Assembly (NCBI GenBank): GCA_018398585.1
Contig: JAGTTD010000022.1
Location: 13,369,501-13,433,500 of the forward strand
Source of the DNA: Simmondsia chinensis
Lineage: Eukaryota > Streptophyta > Magnoliopsida > Caryophyllales > Simmondsiaceae
DNA length: 64,000 bases
Reading direction: 5' to 3'
The position numbers were made by a program, and so were the translations under genes. Below the pieces are notes generated by a model. That model made no database searches and was not told the DNA's origin. It saw only the letters and a list, made by a program, of their open reading frames with translations. Below are positions 58,501-64,000 of this stretch, one piece after another; the stretch's first letter is position 1, and each line of letters starts with the position of its first letter.

Positions 58501-61370
58501 ATGGCACTGATATTAGAAGACAGCAGTAATTTGGTCCTGTCTGAATTTTTCGATCAAAAGGTGAATTCTAAGTTGACAATTATTTAGTTTGTCAAAGTCT
58601 CAATTTTATTTTGTACCTTAGACAACATCGTGTCATATTAAATAGTATATAGACTAATGTTTTTTCTATAAAAAGACAAGTACGCAAACTAAAGTGACAC
58701 AAACAATAATGTACGGAACCTAAATAACAAACTTAACAAAATACATAGTAGTACGATGTCCCATATCGTGACGTATATATGGCGAGAAATTCCTCCTCTA
58801 AAAAGCAAAGCAACATTTCCAATGCCTCAAGGGCTTTCGCCTAAGCAGGGTCTGAGGGTGAATATATGCATCCTTCCCCCTTTAGAGTAGGCTATTTCTG
58901 AGAACCCTTAAAATGAGGGGTGCAACACGAGGACTTTCCAGGATGTCACCCATCTTGGTACTACTCTCGGCTAAGCACGCTTAACTTCGGAGTTCTAATA
59001 GGATCCGGTGCCTGCGTGTTGGTACTCTCTTCAGTGAGAAATCCCTCCTCCAATGGCAATAAATCTATATTTTTGATGGAGTTACGTGAAATAGGTTGTT
59101 ATTGCAAGATAATGAAAATGTTAAATGCGAGAGTCATAATATAACTTGGAGTGAATACTAGCCACAAAGTTTTAAAAAATTGTTCTGACATTAGTATTTT
59201 CGCCCTGATAAAACATTACCTAGTTAAATATCCTCGAAGTCTCTTTAACTAAATTGGTAGCATATATGTTGCAGGTGTGGTTAGTAGGGGAAGGATTGAC
59301 AGAAGAAGAGCAAAAAAGAGCAGGAAAGGGAACAATATTCATACCCTACACACAGTTTCCTCCCAACAAACTTAGAAAAGATTGTGCTTATCTCACTACT
59401 CCTGCTATGTTGGTTCCCAAGTCTTTTGAGAACCTCCATTCTTGTGAGGTATGTTCTTTGCAAACGTGTCATGGCGTGTCGTGTTACTTAGTGTCGAGTT
59501 TGCATTGTCGTGAATAGTGGCGGATCTAGGAAAAAACAATCCCAGGCGGCACCCATAGTGGACTATGGACCTAATTGTATACACCTACACCGAATGCAAT
59601 TCCATTATAATGCTAATTGTTAGGAAATGCAACAACTAAACACAACGAAAATTTAACTAGAAAATTATAAAAAAAACACACACACACACAAATTTACGTA
59701 GTTTGGCCAAAATTGCCTATGTCCAAGGAGTTGCAGGGAGGATTGTATTGCTTTGGAATTATTAGAAAGAGTTTTTTTTTCAATTCGCTCTACACTCTCA
59801 AACCTTAGAACCGGGTTAATATAGGCGCACACGTGAAACTCTAGTTTTTCAGCTGAAGTCACCAACGCGGGCCTGTACCTCGACCTGGGCCCAAAACAAG
59901 ATACAACCAGGCTCCACAATAGAAGCCCAACACTAATTACTCATAATTTTTATATCAAAACTCAACACCCCCAACCCCAAAACAAAATTCTAGAAGCAGG
60001 GTTCTCGGACCTGTACCTACTACCTAGTGGAGTTGGAAGACGAAAGGACGTGGCGAACAGGCTGGAAGGCCATGACAATGAGTTGGCCCTTGGGGTAGGG
60101 GGCCTCACAAAGTTAGAAGGGGATTTGTATAATTTAAGCCTAAATATTTACCAACATTAGGTATTCAGCGCATGGGGCCATCGGGGGCTCATACCCCCAA
60201 TAAAAAAAACTATGGGTTTGCGCCTGGTAGTGAATTATGACAAAATATAGCAAACTTGTTAAGTAGTTAAGAGCATGTTTAGTATTGTTTTTGTTTACCG
60301 TTTTTGTTTTTGAGAAATTTGAAATGAGGTATTGAAAAAGATTTTTTTTTCTTATTTTTGGTTTTTGTTTTTCAGTTTCCTTTCAGACAAAGGAAAAAAC
60401 ATAAGACAAAAACACCTAAAATCCAAAAAAATAAATTATAAAATACGATTTTTAATTTCCAAAACAAAAATGATAGGCATAACTCTATAGCAACCAAGCC
60501 CTAAATTTCCTCAATAAAAATAACTCGTGTTAATTTAGTGCTGAAGTCGAGTTGTGTTGCTTCCTGGTACCATGTCATGTTAGATTTTACCCAAACTTGG
60601 TAGCATACATTGAGAATTCTTGTGTGAATCAAATAGCCAAGTCCCATGTTGTATTTGTGATCAATAATAACCAATATTTTAGTACTATAGAGCTACTTCA
60701 CCGAATGCAAATTGGTAAAACCTCGTAAAGGTTTGTACGTAGATTTTCATGTGATAGAGCCTCACCCATATGTTAGAATATTTGGCTTTTATTCTAAGTC
60801 CCATCTCTTGTCACCCATTGTTGCAACCACTCTCTTTTCGAAAATTAGTGACAAAGTTGTAATACAAAACAAGTAACTCGTATAAACGAGGCCTGAGTCA
60901 ATCCATATAGAGATGGGGATCAAAAGAAGCAAAAACGGTACAACATCCTAGCCTGAGAAAACAAAAATACAAGAAAAATAGGCTACATCAACACGCTTAG
61001 ATGGCTGGACCACCACTGGAAAGGATTCGGAGTGAACCAAGTGTATGGAGGAAACGAACCAAACATTCATTGAATTGAAAAAAAAAAGGAATAATTTTCA
61101 ATATATGTGACAAAAATCACTGTCTCTTAAAAAGAATTATTTCCAAGTTAATTTACTTATTATCTTTCGAGTAACAACTCAATACGTTCTTGTTATGTGT
61201 GACAGAATTGGCTCCCGAGGAGGGTTATGAGTGCTTGGCGCATAGCTGGTATACTGCATGCTCTAGAAGGATGGAACGTGCACGAATGTGGCAACACAAC
61301 TTTTGATGTCAAGAAAGTCTGGGACGCTGCCTTACGACATGGGTTTTCTCCTCTCCAAACTTCGGTCTAG
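41835..61370 (+). CDS. CER1: CER1-like very-long-chain alkane-forming enzyme (aldehyde decarbonylase), 11 exons
   Basis: Integral ER-membrane di-iron protein of the fatty acid hydroxylase superfamily. With CER3 it turns very-long-chain acyl chains into odd-chain wax alkanes. Exons: 41835-41894, 50302-50522, 50633-50865, 52039-52258, 53394-53630, 54737-54875, 56480-56587, 57423-57623, 58462-58560, 59275-59448, 61206-61370, giving about 618 residues (Arabidopsis CER1 is about 625). Exon 1 encodes MATTPGVLTEWPWHHLGNFK and lies 8.4 kb from exon 2. His clusters that should hold the metal: HRALHH (145-150), HSHHH (158-162), GHCN (219-222), YHSLHH (246-251). The C-terminal WAX2-type half holds VDGSGLAAAVVIN (exon 8) and WLVGEGLTEEEQ (exon 10). 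All joins keep phase and use GT-AG; the exon 2 acceptor lacks a pyrimidine tract. The residue pattern (KYVIVAPWAVHS, RYHSHHHSS) is CER1, not CER3. Confidence 0.95.
42255..42370 (-). mobile_element. tRNA-like SINE head, degraded
   Basis: On the - strand 'ttagctcgggtggtagtgcg' resembles a Pol III A box in tRNA-type context, and 'gctcgaacc' about 45 bp on resembles a B box. No tRNA can be folded by eye, so a SINE remnant is more likely than a tRNA gene. Confidence 0.35.
42420..43200. other. CER1 intron 1; degraded hAT-like sequence
   Basis: Contains 'gagctcaagta', 'ctcatctatc' and 'gaggctcggctcga' phrases reminiscent of the TAGGGGTGTAAA hAT family but no ends that pair. Confidence 0.3.
43201..44702. 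other. CER1 intron 1 sequence with a possible tRNA-derived SINE
   Basis: Mostly AT-rich. 43968-44060 has 'gtgctccagtggttggagaa' (A-box-like) and 'agttcgaggta' (B-box-like) about 45 bp apart, the layout of a tRNA-derived SINE head on the + strand. Poly-A runs near 44176-44193 and 44281-44294. Confidence 0.35.
44703..44967 (-). mobile_element. TRIM-B element, near complete, in CER1 intron 1
   Basis: Right LTR 44897-44967 (71 bp, + strand start tgccaaggatcc, end tactctaata), left LTR about 44703-44777 (end tactctaaca). The complement of the primer site, ctttgatacca, is at 44886-44896, directly beside the 5' LTR on the - strand. The internal part is only about 120 bp, with no coding capacity. 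Confidence 0.75.
45840..45960 (-). mobile_element. TRIM-B fragment
   Basis: LTR at about 45889-45958 (tgtcaagaaaccaactc to tttactctaata), preceded on the + strand by 'gtaatacca', the complement of a degraded primer site. A partial second 'tgtcaaggaaccaac' lies at 45841. Confidence 0.6.
46005..46469. mobile_element. Non-autonomous hAT element, TAGGGGTGTA family, in CER1 intron 1
   Basis: Ends taggggtgtatttaag and, reversed, 'tagggaggtaaatgagccaa'. Flanks attttacc and tttcaacc are an imperfect 8-bp pair. Inside, 'gagctcgag'/'ggctcggctc' phrases recur. Same family as 16365-16918 and 30916-31559. Confidence 0.65.
46470..47304. other. CER1 intron 1, AT-rich
   Basis: 46920-47040 ends 'aagaccggccctggt' and may be another GGGCC-type remnant. 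Nothing else recognised. Confidence 0.3.
47305..47788. mobile_element. Non-autonomous hAT element, TAGGGATGGCAA family, with 8-bp duplication
   Basis: Perfect inverted ends tagggatggcaatggggcgg at both termini, flanked by the perfect 8-bp repeat acactaac at 47297-47304 and 47789-47796. The subterminal regions are GC-rich repeats of 'gggtacggg'/'acccgccc' type, the middle is AT-rich, and there is no transposase. Related copies at 51021-51551 and 56759-57185. Confidence 0.9.
47797..48664. other. CER1 intron 1, AT-rich, no feature
   Basis: No repeat or gene recognised. A poly-T run of about 28 lies at about 48591-48619. Confidence 0.4.
48682..48803 (+). mobile_element. 5'-truncated SINE with perfect 17-bp target duplication
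   Basis: The 3' module (tcagggtacccctgaagggg, 'gcgtacatttaccct', 'gcgggagcccttgcaggcat') ends in (GTT)n. It is flanked by the identical 17-mer tgctcataaaatcatgt at 48665-48681 and 48804-48820. The perfect duplication suggests a fairly recent insertion in CER1 intron 1. Confidence 0.9.
49085..49765. repeat. Degenerate GTGGTGG/ATGGTGG-rich block in CER1 intron 1
   Basis: About 680 bp of imperfect 'ggtggtgg', 'gatggtggc' and 'gtggtggca' repeats, strand-asymmetric (G/T on +) and much richer in GC than its flanks. Open frames inside it arise from composition only. It resembles the texture of 19900-20350 within the LTR element, but no LTRs were found around it. Confidence 0.55.
49766..50301. other. 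CER1 intron 1, 3' end
   Basis: 50050-50250 contains 'ttaatttagtatatatgctt' and 'ttaatttagttctaaagtc', the MITE-like type of 31830-32170. The last 50 bp before exon 2 are purine-rich and lack a pyrimidine tract. Confidence 0.4.
50973..51788 (+). mobile_element. TRIM-B element split by a hAT insertion, in CER1 intron 3
   Basis: Shortened left LTR 50973-51019 (tgttagtg to 'catttgaca'). After the hAT element the sequence resumes with atatcagagtc (degraded primer site), 'accaagaggtcacaagtttg' and the right LTR at about 51717-51788 ('acccatcagcttaagc', 'ggttccttgaca'). The hAT sits exactly at the LTR/primer-site border. Confidence 0.7.
51021..51551. mobile_element. Non-autonomous hAT element, TAGGGATGGCAA family, in CER1 intron 3
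   Basis: Ends tagagatggaaatggggtgg and, reversed, tagggatggcaatgaagcag. Flanks tttgacat (51013-51020) and cttgatat (51552-51559) are an 8-bp pair with two C/T changes. Interior repeats of 'gggtatgg' type as in 47305-47788. Confidence 0.75.
52587..52680 (+). mobile_element. SINE 3' fragment in CER1 intron 4
   Basis: 'aggtgtaaggcttcataca', 'cttcatgcactgg' and a short 'gttattgttg' tail are a degraded shared 3' module. Confidence 0.55.
52681..53393. other. CER1 intron 4, 3' half
   Basis: 52970-53180 has 'caagcttgag', 'gggcttgtgctag' and 'gctcatttaagctcat' phrases, remnants of the TAGGGGTGTAAA hAT family. 53230-53380 resembles the putative LINE end at 41140-41305. Confidence 0.35.
53631..54736. 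other. CER1 intron 5 with an 18-bp perfect hairpin
   Basis: 54368-54385 (cacatgaattgaattcct) and 54405-54422 are perfect inverted complements separated by 19 bp. Together with 'gggccctgtttggtttgg' before it and 'aaacaaggcattgg' near 54688 it may be a MITE. The rest shows no feature. Confidence 0.5.
55482..55522 (+). repeat. Uninterrupted poly-G tract of about 41
   Basis: A run of 41 G, then 'ttggcgggggg'. Unusual in plant DNA; it may be real or a consensus artefact of long-read assembly. It marks the left edge of a TRIM-A fragment in CER1 intron 6. Confidence 0.9.
55530..55965 (+). mobile_element. TRIM-A LTR fragment interrupted by a complete TRIM-B
   Basis: Left part 55530-55618 (gagatcaacatataagacta, 'cccaattagttttcag', 'gagtttatatgtgaa') and right part 55912-55965 ('tatatatgccaactt', ending 'catgtgaaatttaaca') together make one TRIM-A LTR. 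The TRIM-B at 55619-55911 lies between them. Confidence 0.7.
55619..55911 (+). mobile_element. TRIM-B element, complete, 293 bp
   Basis: Two 72-bp LTRs at 55619-55690 and 55840-55911, both starting tgttaga and ending in tt(a/g)aca. LTR1 is followed by tggtattagagcc (primer site, one change from initiator-Met type). The 149-bp internal region has 'ggttatgagttcgaatccta'. No coding capacity. It lies in CER1 intron 6. Confidence 0.85.
56160..56400. repeat. Degraded hAT-family sequence in CER1 intron 6
   Basis: 'agtgagcctattcaagtgaa', 'caagctcgtta' and 'gagctattattgagctagt' recall the TAGGGGTGTAAA hAT interiors. No ends. Confidence 0.3.
56600..56699 (+). mobile_element. SINE 3' fragment in CER1 intron 7
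   Basis: 'agcaccctgtacaggtaagg', 'ggagccttttaggaactgg' and 'gttattgttgttt' match the shared 3' module. It starts about 12 bp after the exon 7 donor. Confidence 0.6.
56759..57185. mobile_element. hAT element, TAGGGATGGCAA family, degraded, in CER1 intron 7
   Basis: Starts 'taaggatggcaacgagatgg' and ends 'aatgccatctcta'. Flanks agaggaaa and tggggaaa agree at six of eight bases. Interior GC-rich subterminal repeats have largely decayed. Confidence 0.6.
57665..58450 (-). mobile_element. TRIM-A cluster filling CER1 intron 8
   Basis: At least three - strand LTR-like blocks (about 57669-57815, 57948-58080, 58300-58450) with internal-type sequence between ('cttctccagttcaattggga', 'cattggagaggcccttggta'). 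The last block runs to about 11 bp before the exon 9 acceptor AG. Confidence 0.7.
58802..59035 (-). mobile_element. 5S rRNA-headed SINE, full length, with target duplication, in CER1 intron 9
   Basis: On the - strand from 59035: ggcaccggatcctattagaa, then ctccgaagttaagcgtgctt, then gccgagagtagtaccaagat, then gggtgacatcctggaaagtc and 'ctcgtgttgca', a nearly entire 5S rRNA. It is followed by a degraded TTG-type 3' module (gcttaggcgaaagcccttga, 'ggcattggaa'). Flanks gagaaattcctcctctaa (58784-58801) and gagaaatccctcctccaa (59036-59053) form an 18-bp duplication with two transitions. Confidence 0.85.
59449..60254. other. CER1 intron 10, first part
   Basis: Positions 59515-60230 have a repeat-like feel ('ggcggatctaggaaaaaac' near 59520, 'tgggggctcatacccccaa' near 60182) and could be an old element, but no ends or coding motif were found. 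A CA run lies at about 59677-59692. Confidence 0.35.
60255..60515. repeat. MITE-like AT-rich repeat
   Basis: 'gtttttgtttaccgtttttg' at the start faces 'aaacaaaaatgatagg' and 'gcaaccaagcccta' at the end. Same texture as 32660-32820 and 39040-39245. Confidence 0.4.
60865..61055 (+). repeat. Dispersed repeat of unknown type (copy 2)
   Basis: Counterpart of 36001-36200 with the same order of phrases (aatacaaaacaagtaactcg, 'gaggcctgagt', 'ggggatcaaaag', 'ggaggaaacgaacc'). It lies in CER1 intron 10. Confidence 0.55.
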
Positions 61371-61825
61371 ATTGCAGAAGTCGTTTGTGCTTTATGGGAC
61401 TGGGACCTTGTTATATGACAACATAAACATCATATGATAATGATATTTAGGAAGGAGCTCTGTCTCTTGCTAAAACCAATTCATACATTTCATCTATACT
61501 AGAAACATGAACGTGTATTGTTTTGTTGCGGTATTATTACGTGCTTGCGTAAGTATTTATAATACATTAGAAGTAGTATGGCTAAGCTATGTGTGGGATC
61601 GTGCGGCATGTTCTTGTCTTGACTACCAGCTAAATTAAAGGTTATTCTATTTTTTCGTCTCTTGCCTATTTCTTTGTTCTTGAATTTAGGTCGGTCAGGA
61701 CTCCAAATGTCCAAGCGGGTATTTGAAGTTTCTACATTCTAGGGGCCCATATTCTTAAAAATCAAATATTAATGTACATTTCGTTAAAACTTACCGATGT
61801 TTTTGTAATAATTTCTATGAGAAAA
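61371..61825. other. CER1 3' flank
   Basis: Probable 3' UTR followed by AT-rich sequence. No canonical AATAAA was seen close to the stop codon. No other feature. Confidence 0.4.
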
Positions 61826-62304
61826 TGCAGAATTCCAAGTACTTAATTCGAATCAAATACTACGACCAAACGAGAAGTAATACGGATAAAAGAGAACGAA
61901 AAACAAGAACACAATGATTTATACGGAAACCCTTCTTCAATCGAGAGTGGAGAAAACTACGGGCGGAGATGGAGGCTTTTATTGATTTGAGAATAGAAGA
62001 ATTACAATTCACTTCTCTTTTTCTCTCTCAAGGATGACGGCGGCGCTTACTTTAATTGGACACGGAACACGTGAAACCTAGGGTCGTATTTATAGCCCCG
62101 TGAAAAATAGACTCCCGATCGATTAGGGGTTCTGATCGATTGGGGTCCCTATCGATCGGCAGTTCACCGATCGATCGGTGGACCCTCTAGACGCGAGATT
62201 CTTCTACGTATATTTCCCGATCGATGGGCCTCTTCTCCCGATCGATCGGGGTACTCCTTGCCTGCCTGCACTTAGAACTCAGAATTTGAGGCATATTCCT
62301 AACA
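61826..62304 (-). repeat. 3' LTR of copia element B
   Basis: On the - strand it begins TGTTAGGAATATGCCTC (62304) and ends TTCTGCA (61826), 479 bp, with the same ends as the LTR at 2551-3002. It contains an array of GATCGATC palindromes between about 62115 and 62250, denser than in element A. Confidence 0.85.
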
Positions 62305-62380
62305 AATCTCCTTCCTGACTCAAATTCAATCACCAAAATAAAATATCTCCACCTTCTCCACTAACACCCCACAACCGGGG

Positions 62381-64000
62381 TTAAAAAACTGAAACTGAGA
62401 GCCCAACCAAGTTCGAGTAATGCTCGAATTTCCTGCTGGGAAGAACTTTAGTGAACATGTCTGCTGGATTATCGTCAATACCAATCTTCTTTAACTCCAC
62501 CTTCCGCTCATCTATTAGATCTTGAATAAAATGATGCTTGACATCAATGTGCTTCATTATGTCATGATGCGTCATCTGATCTTTAGTTAGGTGAATCGCT
62601 GACTGGCTATCACAGTAAACCCTAACAGTACCCTGATCACCACTGATCTCACTAACCAAACCTCTCAACCAAATGGCTTCCTTAAACGCTTTTGTAACTG
62701 CCATATACTCGACCTTGGTAGTCGATTGTGCAGTAACTGATTGTAGACACGCTCTCCAACTGATAGCACTGTCTCCCAAACAAAATACATAACTAGAAGT
62801 AGACTTTTTCTTATCGAGGTCTCAACCATAGTCAGAGTCATCATACCCTACTAAACAACATTTACTCTTCCCAATTTCCAAACATACATCAGAAGTGCCA
62901 TATAAGTACTTGAGAATCCATTTAACAGCGTGCCAATGCTCATTTCCTGGATTCGCCATGTATCTACTCACTTTACTCATAGCATAAGCAATATCTAGAC
63001 GAGTACATACCATAGCATACATAATACTACCCGCATCACTAGAATAAGGAGCCCGTGACATGTACCTGAAAGCCTGAAGTGAGCTGCTAAGGGAGTGCTA
63101 ACAGGTTTAGCATCCTTCATGTGAAATCGGTCTAGAACCTTGTCAATGTACTTCTCTTGAGACAGGTTCAACTTTCCTAACAATGTCAATGTCTAACAAC
63201 ATGTGAGAAAATATCATGAAAATCAATACCATGTACTTGATTGTAGCCTTTAGCTACTAACCGAGCCTTGAACCTTGCATCTTCTGCTCCAGGAATGTTT
63301 TCTTTTCATTTGAAGACCCATTTGCACCCAATTACTCTTTTTCCTATTCGAAGCTTGACTAGCTGCCAAGTCTAATTCTTCTGTAATGACTCAATTTCTT
63401 CATGCATGGCCATTAGCCACTTCTCTTAGTCAAATCTAGATACAGCTTCTAAATATAAAGACAGTTCAGAATCTTCTACTATCTCAGCTGTAGTAAGGGC
63501 ATGGGCTATCATCTCCTCATGCCTATATCTCTGTGGCGGCTTAATCTGCCTCTTCTGCCTACCACCTGCAATTGTATGCTGCTCGTCCTGCTAACCTGTT
63601 TCTGTTGCTTCATCCTCATCAAAAACCTTTACTGTAGGTGCCTGCATACTCTCAAACTGAACTACCTGCTGCTGATTTGAACTTTCTGACTGTATTTGAC
63701 TTTCATCAGGCTTCTGCGCCTGAACTGATTCACGACCTAAGGAAGGCGTGTGTGGCGGATGTAGTAGAGCAGATTCATCAAAAGTAACATCTCTACTAGT
63801 CAGAAATTTATGAGATTTTGGATCTCATAAACGATATCCCTTCATACCTGACATATAGCCAAAAAAGATACACTTCTTGGCCCTAGGCTCCAGCTTTCCA
63901 TCATTAACATAAGTATAAGTAGGACAACCAAATATTTTCAAATGAGAATAATCAGTAGGAGAACCAGACTATACCTCTTCTGGAATCTTCAACTGAAGCA
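62381..64000 (-). pseudogene. Ty1/copia element B pol (integrase end, RT, RNase H), deleted in RT; runs off the window
   Basis: On the - strand from 64000: the C-terminal end of the integrase (GCPTYTYVNDGKLEPRAKKC near 63940-63880), the linker, RT start near 63330 (KWVFK-type), then an abrupt join near 63195. There the frame passes from the 'HDIFSH' region to LNLSQEKYIDKVLDRFHMKD, skipping about 150 residues including the YVDD active site. The remainder is near intact: 63061-62822 and RNase H 62779-62381 (STTKVEYMAV, KHIDVKHHF). Element A has the missing part. The element is non-functional. Confidence 0.85.

Noticed and set aside
61826..64000. A second copy of copia element A by recent segmental duplication
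   Set aside because: The LTRs differ in length and internal sequence and the proteins differ at many positions; they are separate members of one family.

Overview
The window is nuclear DNA of a eudicot plant. It is AT-rich, with two single-copy genes whose introns are swollen by layers of transposons. Both genes read on the + strand. The first is a 13-exon class IV (HDAC11-type) histone deacetylase like Arabidopsis HDA2, at 13710-32489. The second is an 11-exon CER1-type alkane-forming enzyme of cuticular wax synthesis, at 41835-61370. Exon joins were worked out by hand from splice sites, reading phase and recalled family sequences; no alignment was run. The genus cannot be fixed from sequence alone.

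Layout. 1-13.2 kb is a retrotransposon graveyard: a + strand Ty1/copia element interrupted by a - strand copia element, a complete small TRIM-type element, and a third copia remnant with its LTR. 13.7-32.5 kb is the HDA2-like gene. Its introns hold TRIMs, non-autonomous hAT elements with exact 8-bp target duplications, a GC-rich LTR element, and an RTE-type LINE split by another LTR element that itself contains a hAT-like element. 32.5-41.8 kb is intergenic, with a Harbinger-like MITE, SINEs with 5S rRNA heads and LTR debris. 41.8-61.4 kb is the CER1-like gene with an 8.4 kb first intron. 61.8 kb to the end is a - strand copia element related to the one at 2.5-7 kb.

The two host genes act in unrelated processes (chromatin deacetylation; very-long-chain alkane synthesis), and nothing links them except proximity. 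The CER1 frame is intact (about 618 codons), although the exon 2 acceptor is poor. The HDA2-like frame is intact (about 363 codons) except that exon 11 has no GT or usable GC donor, while a hAT insertion ends 33 bp before exon 12, so the last two exons may be badly spliced.

The least ordinary content is the repeat biology: (i) a SINE family whose 5' end is a 5S rRNA and whose 3' end is a TTG-tailed module shared with other SINEs here; (ii) two miniature LTR families, one with LTRs of only about 72 bp; (iii) LTRs carrying arrays of short palindromes; (iv) transposon sequence reaching to within tens of bases of several splice acceptors.
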